Made by a program: the position numbers and the translations under genes
Shown: piece after piece, positions 9,777 through 18,966 of the stretch
How the letters are laid out: every line of letters starts with the position of its first letter
Position numbering within the stretch: the first letter of the stretch is position 1
Notes under the pieces: model-generated
What the model was told of the DNA's origin: nothing
Database searches by the model: none
What the model saw: only the letters and a program-made list of their open reading frames with translations
Source: Chloroflexi bacterium HGW-Chloroflexi-1
GTDB lineage: Bacteria; Chloroflexota; Anaerolineae; CG2-30-64-16
DNA: 39,661 bases
Reading direction: 5' to 3'
Assembly (NCBI GenBank): GCA_002842085.1
Contig: PHCA01000019.1
Coordinates: 1 to 39,661 of the forward strand

Positions 9777-9914
9777 CTATTCGGGCGTGGCCCACGCGGG
9801 CGCAACCGCGCCGACCGCGAGCATCAGCAAGAACACGCTGAAAATGACGCGGGGTACACGTTGGGGAAGCCAGGCGCCGGTCTTGGCCGGATCATGCGCG
9901 GCCCCGGCGCCCAT
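9777..9914 (-). pseudogene. 45-aa signal-peptide-like ORF, possible remnant of a secreted protein gene
   Basis: MGAGAAHDPAKTGAWLPQRVPRVIFSVFLLMLAVGAVAPAWATPE*. Confidence 0.3.
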
Positions 9915-9965
9915 GTTATTTGATAATTGATCGGTTCCATTGTATACTTGCCCTCGCCTGACACT

Positions 9966-10045
9966 GAGGAATGAGAATTAAATAACTTGCGCGATTAGCC
10001 TTGCGAAGGTTCCCGAAGACGCCATTTCTAGCCCAAGTCGGGGCA
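9966..10045. mobile_element. Repeat family C, half copy abutting the 5' end of parB
   Basis: GAGGAATGAGAATTAAATAACTTGCGCGATTAGCCTTGCGAAGGTTCCCGAAGACGCCATTTCTAGCCCAAGTC matches the reverse complement of 25835-25904. Confidence 0.85.
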
Positions 10046-10143
10046 ACGGTTTAGGACGTGGCCTGAGCGCGCTGATTCCTCCTGCGACAACCTCTCCGCC
10101 GCAAACTGCCGCCGAGGCGCAGGCGGGTATCCTCGCCATCCCG

Positions 10144-12576
10144 GTGGCCGACATCGCGCCCAACCCGCGCCAGCCCCGCGCGCGCATCGAGACCGAGAGC
10201 CTGGCCGAGCTGGCTGCCTCCATCCGCGAGCACGGCCTGATCCAGCCGCTCATCGTCACGCGCGGCCGACCGGCCGACCCGACCCCCTATCAGCTCATCG
10301 CGGGGGAGCGACGCTGGCGAGCAGCTCGACTCGCGGGCTTGAAGACCGTGCCCGCGCTGCTTAAAGAGGCGACCCCGCAACAGGCGCTTGAGCTGGCGCT
10401 GGTCGAGAACATCCAGCGGGCCGACCTGAACGCCCTGGAAGAAGCCGCGGCCTACCAGTCCCTCATGGCCGACTTCGGCCTGAGCCAGCAGGAGGTGGCC
10501 GACCGCGTCGGCAAGAGCCGGGCGGCCGTGGCGAACGCCGTGCGGCTGCTGCGTTTGCCGGAGCGGGTGAAGGCGCTCCTGGCCGATAGCGCCCTCAGCG
10601 AAGGGCATGGCCGCGCGCTCCTGGGGTTGTCCGACGATGAATTGATCGTCCAGGCCGCCGAGCAGGTGGTCGCCCGCGAGTTGAACGTTCGCCAGACCGA
10701 GGAGTTGGTGCGCCGCCTGGCCGCCGTGGCCGAGGCCGCGCAAGAGGTGGCCGAAGACGCCGCGCCGGCCGATGACCCGGACGCCATGCACACCCATCGG
10801 CTGGAAGAAGCCTTCCGCGGCGCGCTCGGCACCAAAGTCACCCTCTCCCGCGGTCGCCGCGGCGGCAAGCTGGTGATCCATTTTTATTCCGACGAGGAAC
10901 TCCAGGCGATCTACGAGCAGATCGTTGGGGACACCCGGCCGTGGGTCGAAGCCGTCGCTGTACGCGATGGGCACTTCCTGGCCGCCGGCAGCGCGGCCGA
11001 CCTGGCCGAACTGCACGGCCCGCACACCGAGCTCGTAGACCTGGCCGGCAAGCTGCTGCTGCCCGGCTTCACCGAGAGCCACGTCCATTTCGTCGAATTG
11101 GCCTTGCGCGTTCAGCAGGTGGACGTGACCGAGGCGCGCTCGGCCGGCGCGGTGGTCGAGGCGGTGCGCGCCAGGCCAGACCTCAAAGGTCTCACCAGAC
11201 CTTCGAGGGCTGCTGTATGGCTGCGCGGGGGCGGCTGGAACCCGAACCTGTGGACCGACGGCATGCGGCCGCACCGCAGCCTGCTCGATGCCGTTGCGCC
11301 GGACACGCCGGTCGCGCTGGACAGCAAGGATCTGCACTCGATCTGGCTGAACAGCGCGGCATTGCACCGGGCCGGCATCACCACGGATACGGCTGACGTG
11401 CCGGGCGGCGTGATCGAGCGCGACCCGGACAGGACGCCGACCGGCATCCTGCGCGAAAACGCCGTCGAGCTGGCCTATCGCGCGTGCCCCGCGCCCGGTC
11501 TGGCGGAGACGCTGGATGCGACGCGGGCTGCCTTCCCCGCGCTCTGGTCAACCGGCATCGTCGCGATCCACAACGCCAACGACGACGCGGACATGCGCTC
11601 CTTCCGCGTCTACCAGGAGTTGCGCCTGCGCGGGGAGCTGGGGCTGCGCGTGCTGCAACAGATTCCGGTCTGCAACCTGGCGCACGCCCGGTCGGTGGGT
11701 CTGCGCAGTGGCCTGGGGGATGCCTGGTTGCGAGTGGGCGGCGTGAAGATGTTCGCCGACGGCGCGCTGGGCAGCCGCACCGCCAACATGCTCCAACCTT
11801 ACGCGGGGGAACCGGACAACTGGGGGGTGGCGACCACCGCCGCGGAGGAGTTGCTGGAGCAAGCGCTGGCCGCCAGCGCGGCCGGGCTCAGCCTCACGAT
11901 CCACGCCATCGGCGACCGCGCCAACCGGGACGTCCTGAACGTTTTGGCCGCAGTGCGGCGGCAGGAGGCCATTGCAGATTGCAGATTGCAGATTGCAGAT
12001 TCCGGTTCCGGTGAGGTCGATCCGAAATCCGAAATCCGAAATCCGAAATCACCGCTCCGCCACCGCATCGAGCACGTCCAGTGCATCCACCGGGATGATT
12101 TGCCGCGGCTGGCTGAACTGGACATTATCGCGTCGGTGCAGCCGATCCACTGCACGTCGGACATGGCCATGGTGGATCGGGATTGGGGGCCGGGGTGCGC
12201 GGCGCACGCCTATCCATTCCGCGGCCTGTTGGACAGCGGCACGCGGTTGGTCTTCGGCTCCGATGGGCCGATCGAGCCGCACAGCCCGCTGGTCGGCATC
12301 CACGCGGCCGTCACCCGCCGGCGCGCCGACGGCGCGCCCGGCCCGGCCGGCTGGCAGGGTCAGGAACGCCTCACCGTCGCCGAGGCAGTGGACGCGTACA
12401 CGTATTGGCCGGCCTATGCCGCGGGCGAGGAAAGCTACCGCGGCAGCATCACGGCCGGCAAGGTAGCCGACCTGGTCCTGCTAGCGCGGAACATCTTCAC
12501 GATTGACCCGATGGCAATCCTGGAGACGCAGGTAAAGATGACGGTGTTGGACGGGAAGATCACGTGGCGGGGTTGA
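10144..12576 (+). CDS. ParB-like partition protein fused in frame to YtcJ-type amidohydrolase
   Basis: ParB: PNPRQPRARIETESLAELAASIREHGLIQPLIV, AGERRWRAARLAGL, LVENIQRADLNALEEAAAY. Amidohydrolase: LLLPGFTESHVHF, FADGALGSRTA, HAIGDRANRDVL, HRIEHVQ, FGSDGPIEPHSP. Junction near 10925. Confidence 0.85.
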   Translation: MADIAPNPRQPRARIETESLAELAASIREHGLIQPLIVTRGRPADPTPYQLIAGERRWRAARLAGLKTVPALLKEATPQQALELALVENIQRADLNALEEAAAYQSLMADFGLSQQEVADRVGKSRAAVANAVRLLRLPERVKALLADSALSEGHGRALLGLSDDELIVQAAEQVVARELNVRQTEELVRRLAAVAEAAQEVAEDAAPADDPDAMHTHRLEEAFRGALGTKVTLSRGRRGGKLVIHFYSDEELQAIYEQIVGDTRPWVEAVAVRDGHFLAAGSAADLAELHGPHTELVDLAGKLLLPGFTESHVHFVELALRVQQVDVTEARSAGAVVEAVRARPDLKGLTRPSRAAVWLRGGGWNPNLWTDGMRPHRSLLDAVAPDTPVALDSKDLHSIWLNSAALHRAGITTDTADVPGGVIERDPDRTPTGILRENAVELAYRACPAPGLAETLDATRAAFPALWSTGIVAIHNANDDADMRSFRVYQELRLRGELGLRVLQQIPVCNLAHARSVGLRSGLGDAWLRVGGVKMFADGALGSRTANMLQPYAGEPDNWGVATTAAEELLEQALAASAAGLSLTIHAIGDRANRDVLNVLAAVRRQEAIADCRLQIADSGSGEVDPKSEIRNPKSPLRHRIEHVQCIHRDDLPRLAELDIIASVQPIHCTSDMAMVDRDWGPGCAAHAYPFRGLLDSGTRLVFGSDGPIEPHSPLVGIHAAVTRRRADGAPGPAGWQGQERLTVAEAVDAYTYWPAYAAGEESYRGSITAGKVADLVLLARNIFTIDPMAILETQVKMTVLDGKITWRG
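11971..12050 (+). repeat. Two heptanucleotide tandem blocks inside the amidohydrolase coding region
   Basis: (ATTGCAG)x4 from 11971 and (ATCCGAA)x4 from 12020; translates to IADCRLQIADSGSGEVDPKSEIRNPKS. Confidence 0.9.
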
Positions 12577-13531
12577 CCTGCCGCAACAGGTCATCGGCCA
12601 GCTTGAGGTAGAACGCGCGCAACTCTTCCAGCGAGATCGGCTCGAACAGCCTGGGCAACGCCTCGAACCGGGCCACCTGGCGCATCGAGTAGCCGAGGTG
12701 AAACTCGGCCAGACCCCGGTCCTTTTCTTTCGCCAGAGCGATGAGGGCCTTGAGATCGTAGCCGGCCCGCAGCAGGCAATAGAGGTCCACGAAGTCCTTG
12801 GCCTCGGTGCGACCGAAGATGGCCGTGACCTTGTTCGCGGCGATGTTGGTCAAGGAATCTACGATGATGCCGCCGACCGCCCGGTGTTGGCCGAACTGCG
12901 GGCCAAAGTCCCTCACCAGGTCTAGCTTCAGAGGCGGCAGATCGGGTTGGGCCAGGAAGAACTGTTGGTAGGTAGGTGTGCCCAGACCATCGGTCACGGT
13001 GCATTGTAAGGTATTGGCGATGTCTTGCATTTCGCGGCGGGCGTGATCGAGCGCGTCAGGCTCAAGCGTGAAGAGGTCCAGGTCTTCGCTAGGCCGGTGG
13101 CCGAGGTAGAAAGCTGCCAGCGCCGTGCCGCCCGTCAACCAGAATCGCTGCCCGACTGGGTTGGCGAAGAACTGCTTCAGGCTCGCCAATTGCAGCGGCG
13201 TCAGAATCCCCTCGATCAACTGCGGCTCGCGATCCGGGATGGTGGTGTAGGCGATCGGTCGTTCGCGTAACGCCATCGTCTTGGCATCCTGGTCCCACAT
13301 CTCCAGGGCGTAGGCCCACATCTCTTTGATGAAGGGGAAACGCCAGGCGATCCGGTCGAAACAGTCCCGCACGTCGTCCAACGTCAGGTACTTCCAGATG
13401 TCGTCCCAACGCGCGTACTGCAGGATGCGACCGACGGCCCACGTCTTGTAGTACTCGTTGTCGCCCCGCAGCATCTCCCGGATCTTTTCTTCGCTGAAGT
13501 CGTAGTCCCAGATGAAATACGGCCGCGTCAT
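12560..13531 (-). CDS. AbiEii-family nucleotidyltransferase with fused N-terminal antitoxin-like domain
   Basis: FWLTGGTALAAFYLGHRPSEDLDLF nucleotidyltransferase motif; N-terminal FIWDYDFSEEKIREMLRGDNEYYKTWAVGRILQYARWDDIWKYL resembles the separate ORF at 20190. Confidence 0.75.
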   Translation of the reverse strand: MTRPYFIWDYDFSEEKIREMLRGDNEYYKTWAVGRILQYARWDDIWKYLTLDDVRDCFDRIAWRFPFIKEMWAYALEMWDQDAKTMALRERPIAYTTIPDREPQLIEGILTPLQLASLKQFFANPVGQRFWLTGGTALAAFYLGHRPSEDLDLFTLEPDALDHARREMQDIANTLQCTVTDGLGTPTYQQFFLAQPDLPPLKLDLVRDFGPQFGQHRAVGGIIVDSLTNIAANKVTAIFGRTEAKDFVDLYCLLRAGYDLKALIALAKEKDRGLAEFHLGYSMRQVARFEALPRLFEPISLEELRAFYLKLADDLLRQVNPAT

Positions 13532-13619
13532 GCTCGGCTCCTTCGCTGGCAGAATCACCTGTCTGAAAGCCGCCTCCTTCGACTCCGCCCGCGAAAACCA
13601 GCGGGCTCCGCTCAGGATG

Positions 13620-13722
13620 CTCACCTTGTCACCTTGTCACCCTGTCACCAATTTACCAATTTACCAATTTACCAATTTACCAATTTACCCCGTCACCTTG
13701 TCACCCCGTCACCCCGTCACCG
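13620..13722. repeat. Octanucleotide tandem mosaic (GTCACCYY / AATTTACC units)
   Basis: TCACCTTG TCACCTTG TCACCCTG TCACC(AATTTACC)n CCGTCACC...; 8-bp periodicity. Confidence 0.9.
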
Positions 13723-15678
13723 CAGCACCCGCTCATCCCCCACCCGCCGCGTCACCCGCCGCTCGTCCAGGCGCTCCATGATCGCCAGCGCGTACTTGCG
13801 GCTGGTGTCGAACGTGTCCCGCACCTGGGCCACAGTCATGCTACCGTGTCCTTGGATGAACGCCACGACGCCCGCGACGATCTCATCGTAGGTTTCGCGC
13901 AGAAACAGCACATCTTCGCTCAACCGGACCAGGATCCCCTGATGGAGCAACGCACTGACGATCTCAGGACTCGTAACGGTGCTGCTCTCGGCCATCGAGG
14001 GGGGTGTGTAGGGCTGGCGGCGGAAAGCGTCCAGAAGGGCGGTCACCCGAGCCTGCTGCTCGGGGGTAAAAACGATGCGATGGCCCGGCCGGCACAGATA
14101 CTCGCCGGCTTCTTCCAGGATTGTCTCAGCGATGCCGCGCGCGATGAATTCGTTGAAGAGCTTCGCCGGCCACTTGTCCCGACCCTGCAACCGGCTCTTG
14201 AGCTCCTCGCGGGCCACGCCGGGGCGGAGCGGATACTGGGCGTGATATTCGGCTAACACGTCGGCCATGCGTGCCGCCAGGTGATGCCAGCCACCGATGG
14301 AGAGCGCCGGGGTGTGACTGTTGACCAACGGCGGCTGGGCTACGCCCAACGGGAGCACCTGCCCCTTTGCGATCATGGCGGTCAGAGTCACTTCGGCGGT
14401 CGCCGCGTCCAGGCCGCTGCCCTCAACCAAGGTCTTGAACGGGACCGGTTCCATAGTGGCCAGCGCGTGCAGCAACAGGTCTTCCGGCGTGCCGCGGGCC
14501 AACGCTTCCAGTTGGTCCAACACGTCGCGCTGGAAGCGGCGCCAGCGCCGCCGCGGGTACGGATCGACCACCTGGCCGCCCCCGACGGTCACGCTCGGCG
14601 AAGGCTGGCGGATGATGAAACGATCACCGGCTACCAGCGCGACCGGGGACTCCAGGCGCAACTGGACCCAACCGGACCCGCCCGGCGGGATCTCCTCGGC
14701 GTCCAGCAGACGGGTGCGGGCCACCACCTGGGCCGCGCCGCTGAAAAAGTCCACCGCTTGATTGTGTCGGAGCGGCCCCACCGCGCTGTTGGCGACCAAC
14801 CGCAGCCGGACATCCACGAGCCTGGTGCTGCGCAGGGCGCCCGGTCGCGCGACGACCATGCCCCGCGCAAGTTCATCGGGGTGAACACCGGTCAGGTTGA
14901 TGGCCAGCCGGCTGCCCGGCAATCCCGTCTCAACCGCGCGTTTGTGCGTTTGCAGGCCGCGAATGCGCGCCCGTAAACCGCCCGGCACGATCTCGACCTC
15001 ATCGCCGAGCCGAAACTGGCCATCGCTCAGGGTGCCGGTCACCACCGTGCCGAATCCCGCCACGCTGAAGACCCGGTCGATGGGCAAACGGGGTTGGTCG
15101 CGGTCTCGACGCGGCGGCGCCGTGGCGAGCACATCGGCCAGCGCTTGCTTCAACGCCTCCAGGCCTTGCCCGGTGCGCGCGGAAACCGGCACAATGGGCG
15201 CATCGGCCAGGCAAGTGCCGGCCAACGTCTCCAGAAGATCGGCCTCGACCAGATCCAGCCAACCTTCGTCGGTGATCACATCCACCTTGGTCAGCGCGAC
15301 CACCCCGGCCGGCGCCTGGAGCAAGTCCAGGATCGCCAAATGCTCCTCGGTCTGCGGCATCACCCCTTCGTCGGCCGCCACCACGAACAGCGCCGCATCG
15401 ATGCCGCCCACACCGGCCAGCATGTTCTTGATGAAATCGATATGGCCCGGCACATCCACGACCCCCACTGTCGAATCGAGGGGGTTTGCCGCTATCTCGC
15501 CGCCCACCTGCCCACCCGCATCCCGGGCCGGGGGCAACGTCAACCAGGCAAACCCCAGATCGATGGTCATCTCGCGTTCTTTTTCTTCCCGCAACCGATC
15601 GGGGTCGATACCGGTCAGCGCGTGCACCAACGTCGATTTGCCGTGGTCCACATGGCCGGCCGTGCCGATGACACGCAT
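13717..15678 (-). CDS. selB: Selenocysteine-specific translation elongation factor SelB
   Basis: MRVIGTAGHVDHGKSTLVHALTGIDPDRLREEKEREMTIDLGFAWL, VDVPGHIDFIKNMLAG, ALTKVD, C-terminal winged-helix repeats. Confidence 0.92.
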   Translation of the reverse strand: MRVIGTAGHVDHGKSTLVHALTGIDPDRLREEKEREMTIDLGFAWLTLPPARDAGGQVGGEIAANPLDSTVGVVDVPGHIDFIKNMLAGVGGIDAALFVVAADEGVMPQTEEHLAILDLLQAPAGVVALTKVDVITDEGWLDLVEADLLETLAGTCLADAPIVPVSARTGQGLEALKQALADVLATAPPRRDRDQPRLPIDRVFSVAGFGTVVTGTLSDGQFRLGDEVEIVPGGLRARIRGLQTHKRAVETGLPGSRLAINLTGVHPDELARGMVVARPGALRSTRLVDVRLRLVANSAVGPLRHNQAVDFFSGAAQVVARTRLLDAEEIPPGGSGWVQLRLESPVALVAGDRFIIRQPSPSVTVGGGQVVDPYPRRRWRRFQRDVLDQLEALARGTPEDLLLHALATMEPVPFKTLVEGSGLDAATAEVTLTAMIAKGQVLPLGVAQPPLVNSHTPALSIGGWHHLAARMADVLAEYHAQYPLRPGVAREELKSRLQGRDKWPAKLFNEFIARGIAETILEEAGEYLCRPGHRIVFTPEQQARVTALLDAFRRQPYTPPSMAESSTVTSPEIVSALLHQGILVRLSEDVLFLRETYDEIVAGVVAFIQGHGSMTVAQVRDTFDTSRKYALAIMERLDERRVTRRVGDERVLR

Positions 15679-15736
15679 GGCTGCCTCCGTCGCGACGAAC
15701 GCGGGGTCGTTCTCGTTCGTCGCCTACCGTCTGCGG

Positions 15737-16927
15737 TTACGACTCCGCTTTGGGTCGCCCTGTCAACGCTCCGCCGATGACGTCCAGCAACTGCTGAGTC
15801 TGGCTCAACCGTTTGTCGCCCAACAGCTCTTGCAGCCGCCACAACGCCTCAACGTCGCGTTGCAATAGTGACACAGCCTGCTCCACCGCCGGGAAGCGCT
15901 CCTGCACCTTCTGGTTGATCTTGTGCTGCTCCTGAAAGGCGTAGTCCCAGCGCAACAGCTCTTTCTTCCAGCGTTGCTCGTTTTCAGCCTGCCACTCGGC
16001 CAGCTCCTTGCGTTGTCGATCCTCAGCCAGCCGTTGCAGCTCGGCGACCTGCTTCTGCTCCCGGATAATCTGCGCCCGGAACTCCTCCAGCGCCTTGATC
16101 GCCCGGCCGGCCGCCTCGTATTGGGCAGCGAACTCGCGCATCCGCACGGCCTGTTTTTCGATGGTCTCGCGCTGCTGGGTGAATTCCTCCATCCATTGGG
16201 CCATCTGGCGGGTGCGATCGACCTCAGCGACCTTTTGGGCCTCGATGAATGTTTGCTGTTCGCGGCGGAGCTGGTCCGCGATCGGCTGGAGGCGCTGGAG
16301 TTCCCGCTCCGCGCGTTGGATCCTTTCCTCCGCCAACAGTTGTTTGTTAGCCTGCGCATCGGTCCGCTTGAGCAGCTCGACGTTCTCCGCCTGGATCTGG
16401 GCGATGCGCTTGTTGTCCTGGGCGCGCTGCTCCACCATGTACGGTAAACTGCGCGTGCGCTCGTCCACGTCCCGGTTGAGATTGCTCAACGCCTGGCGCT
16501 GCGCCAATAGCATCTCCCCCAGGCGTTGGTCCTCAGCCTGACGCGTGGCCAGCTCCTCTTCGACACGGCCCAGTCGCGCCAACTCCTTGCGCAACTCGGC
16601 GATGCCGCGAGACAAAATTTCCCGATCACTCAGCCGCGCCCGCTCCGTCTCCCGCTCGGCCTGCAAGCGCGTCTCGGTCTGCTTGTCCAGCATCACCACG
16701 ATTTCGTTCTTGAGCTGTTGCAGCGCCTGCTCCAGTTGCGTGAAGCGGGACAATTGCGCGTGGGTGCTCGCCAGGCGGCCCTCGAGATCCTGGATGCGCC
16801 GCGCCTGCTCCTGCTTCTCGATGGCCATGCTCTGCAAGCGCTGATCCAACTTGGCGAGCTCGTCGCGATCGCGGCGGTGCTCCTCGTCCAGCCAGCTCAC
16901 CATCTGGCTCAATTGTGTCAGGTCCAT
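15737..16927 (-). CDS. Coiled-coil (SMC-like) protein of unknown function
   Basis: Continuous heptad-rich sequence rich in E/Q/R; between selB and phoU remnant. Confidence 0.7.
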   Translation of the reverse strand: MDLTQLSQMVSWLDEEHRRDRDELAKLDQRLQSMAIEKQEQARRIQDLEGRLASTHAQLSRFTQLEQALQQLKNEIVVMLDKQTETRLQAERETERARLSDREILSRGIAELRKELARLGRVEEELATRQAEDQRLGEMLLAQRQALSNLNRDVDERTRSLPYMVEQRAQDNKRIAQIQAENVELLKRTDAQANKQLLAEERIQRAERELQRLQPIADQLRREQQTFIEAQKVAEVDRTRQMAQWMEEFTQQRETIEKQAVRMREFAAQYEAAGRAIKALEEFRAQIIREQKQVAELQRLAEDRQRKELAEWQAENEQRWKKELLRWDYAFQEQHKINQKVQERFPAVEQAVSLLQRDVEALWRLQELLGDKRLSQTQQLLDVIGGALTGRPKAES

Positions 16928-16968
16928 AAGCCTCTATCCTGGGATTGCGCGCCCGACATGCGAGCGTT

Positions 16969-17518
16969 TCATTCGTTCAGCTCGACGATCTCGCCGGTCA
17001 TCAGGAAAGCCACCCGCTCGCCGATGTTCGTGGTGCGGTCGGCAAACCGTTCCAGGTTGTGCGCCACCCACATCAGATAGGTCGCGCGGGTGATGGTGCG
17101 CGGGTCGGTCATCATGATCACCAACAACTCGCGAAAAACCTGCTCGTTGAGTTGATCGACTTCAGTATCTCGACTTGCAAGCCGTTTCGCGGTCTCCAGA
17201 TCACCCTTGACAAATGATCCCCTTGGCGTGGTCGGCCATCCGCTCCAATTCCGACGCGATCGCCGAGATGGAAACGATGGTGCGCAGATCGCGCGCGACC
17301 GGTTGTTGGCTGGCGATCAGGAACAGACATTGTTCCCCGATCTGCCGCTCCATCTGGTTGACGATCTGATCCCCGGCAATCACCGCGCGCGCCAACTCCT
17401 CGTCGCGATCGGCCAGCGCCTGGACAGACTGTTGCTGCGCGTTCGCCACCATCGCGCCGAGGTCGAGCAATCGCTCCTTGAGCGCAGTCAATTCCGTTTC
17501 GAAGCTTTCTCGCGGCAC
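16969..17518 (-). pseudogene. phoU: phoU remnant with internal deletion and frameshift
   Basis: N-half MPRESFETELTALKERLLDLG...LRTIVSISAIASELERMADHAKGIICQG*; C-half in another frame GDLETAKRLASRDTEVDQLNEQVFRELLVIMMTDPRTITRATYLMWVAHNLERFADRTTNIGERVAFLMTGEIVELNE*. Confidence 0.85.
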
Positions 17519-17640
17519 GGGCCAACTCCTTCTTCGTTGCGCTACGTCTCAAACCAGGCCTATTATAGCATCCTTTGCGCCGCGGCTAAAAACGGTGCGT
17601 CCCGCTTCGAGTCGCATTGCTCTTCTCCGATTCAGTCTGG

Positions 17641-17710
17641 GTGCGGTGCAAGATTTCGCGAGACAAGCATTTGGTGGTCACCCTGAGCAGCGCAAATTTC
17701 TGCACCGCAT
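17641..17710. repeat. Imperfect inverted repeat
   Basis: GTGCGGTGCAAGATTTCGC ... GCGCAAATTTCTGCACCGCAT. Confidence 0.5.
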
Positions 17711-17890
17711 CCATTCAGCCTTGTCGGCTTTGGCGTCCATCGAAAAACGTGCTAAGATAGGGCCTAACCAGTTAAGTCCTTGCACGACAGACAAGAATTT
17801 TCTGATGGCATTTGCCTGGTTGGCTCTGGCTTGTAAGCGCAGCGGCCTTGTCCAGGTCAGGTCTGCGTGGCGCCAACCGTGATCGCGACT

Positions 17891-18003
17891 GTATCTTCTC
17901 AATAGTTCGGGGGGCGTGCTTGCTGTGGCCGGTCTCCTGACCGTGCCACCCGTGGCACGGTCAGGAGACCGGCCACAGCATCCCCAGATTATTGAGATGA
18001 TAC
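17891..18003. mobile_element. Repeat family A, copy A2
   Basis: GTATCTTCTCAATAGTTCGGGG ... CCCCAGATTATTGAGATGATAC; flanks TCGCGACT / TCGCGACA. Confidence 0.85.
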
Positions 18004-18054
18004 TCGCGACACACCGGTCGATGACCGGCACATCTGGCAGGAGGATCCCTCAAA

Positions 18055-18659
18055 ATGCAACCGACGCTGGCGGTAATCGATATCGACATCTTGAGTGGGC
18101 AGGACGAGCTGGCGCGCGAGGGGTTGCTGGAAAACCTGGCGTGCTGCACCGGCGAATTCATCACCCCGTTGTGGGTCAACTGGCTGCGCGAGCGGGCCGA
18201 TCTGCGCGTTGTGTGCCTGGTCCACGACCTGACCCGGTTCGACGACTTCCTGCTGGACGTCATCCGCACCGTGCCGGGCGTGCGCGGCACGGCCGCCCAA
18301 CTCGCCTTCTCTGGAATCCCCGCGCCGCAGCCACCGTGTTGGTCAAGTCGCAACCTGGCCAGGACCGCGAGGTGTACGACGCGTTGATCCGGCTGCCGAA
18401 ACACCAGGAGGTCGGAGTGGTGTGGGTGGTGAAACTCTTTCACTCCATCGAGGCCGACCTGATGCTGGTCCTCCTGGGCGAGCGCACGGCCGCGCTTACC
18501 GGTTACGTGATGAGTTGGGTGCGTACTGTGCCCGGTGTGGTGGATACGAAATTGACCAGCGTGCTGGACTGGCAGATTCTCGGCAAAGCCGAGGACTTCA
18601 TCGAGTTGGCCCGGCGTTTCCCCGAACCCTCCCCCGGGCCTCGGCGCCCTGCGGCATGA
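18055..18659 (+). pseudogene. Two-domain Lrp/AsnC ligand-binding (RAM)-like protein split by a frameshift
   Basis: MQPTLAVIDIDILSGQDELAREGLLENLACCTGEF...VIRTVPGVRGTAAQLAFS then, in another frame, AAATVLVKSQPGQDREVYDALIRLPKHQEVGVVWVVKLFHSIEADLML...WVRTVPGVVDTKLTSVLDW; shift near 18310-18330. Confidence 0.65.
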
Positions 18660-18720
18660 AGACGCCGCGCGCCTATCGGCCCTGGACCACTCACGACGGC
18701 CGGGACTTCAAGGAAAAAAG

Positions 18721-18834
18721 GTAACTACTCAGCCACCCTTGCGAAGGTTGCGAATAGCCTTACCGATAGAGCGATTCTTGGCTGACGAGGGCACTTCCGG
18801 CCTGAACTCTGCTCACAAACCTTCGCAAGGGTTC
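18721..18834. mobile_element. Repeat family B copy, right end fused to a family A fragment
   Basis: GTAACTACTCAGCCACCCTTGCGAAGGTT...AACCTTCGCAAGGGTTCC; right GTTAC terminus missing. Confidence 0.8.
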
Positions 18835-18836
18835 CA

Positions 18837-18913
18837 GGGAATCGCTCGCTGTGGCCGGTCTCCTGACCGAGCCACGGTGGCTCGGTCAGGAGACCGGCCA
18901 CAGCGGATTATTG
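18837..18913. mobile_element. Repeat family A, truncated copy A3
   Basis: GGGAATCGCTCGCTGTGGCCGGTCTCCTGACCGAGCCACGGTGGCTCGGTCAGGAGACCGGCCACAGCGGATTATTG. Confidence 0.8.
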
Positions 18914-18966
18914 TGTCCTGCGTGTCCTTTGTGGTTTCTGATCCGGTTGGTTCCGGCTCGTCCGGG

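Noticed and set aside
13512-13891. Small ORFs encoding LPIYQFTNLP/SPCHPVT peptides
   Set aside because: Translation of octanucleotide arrays, not genuine proteins
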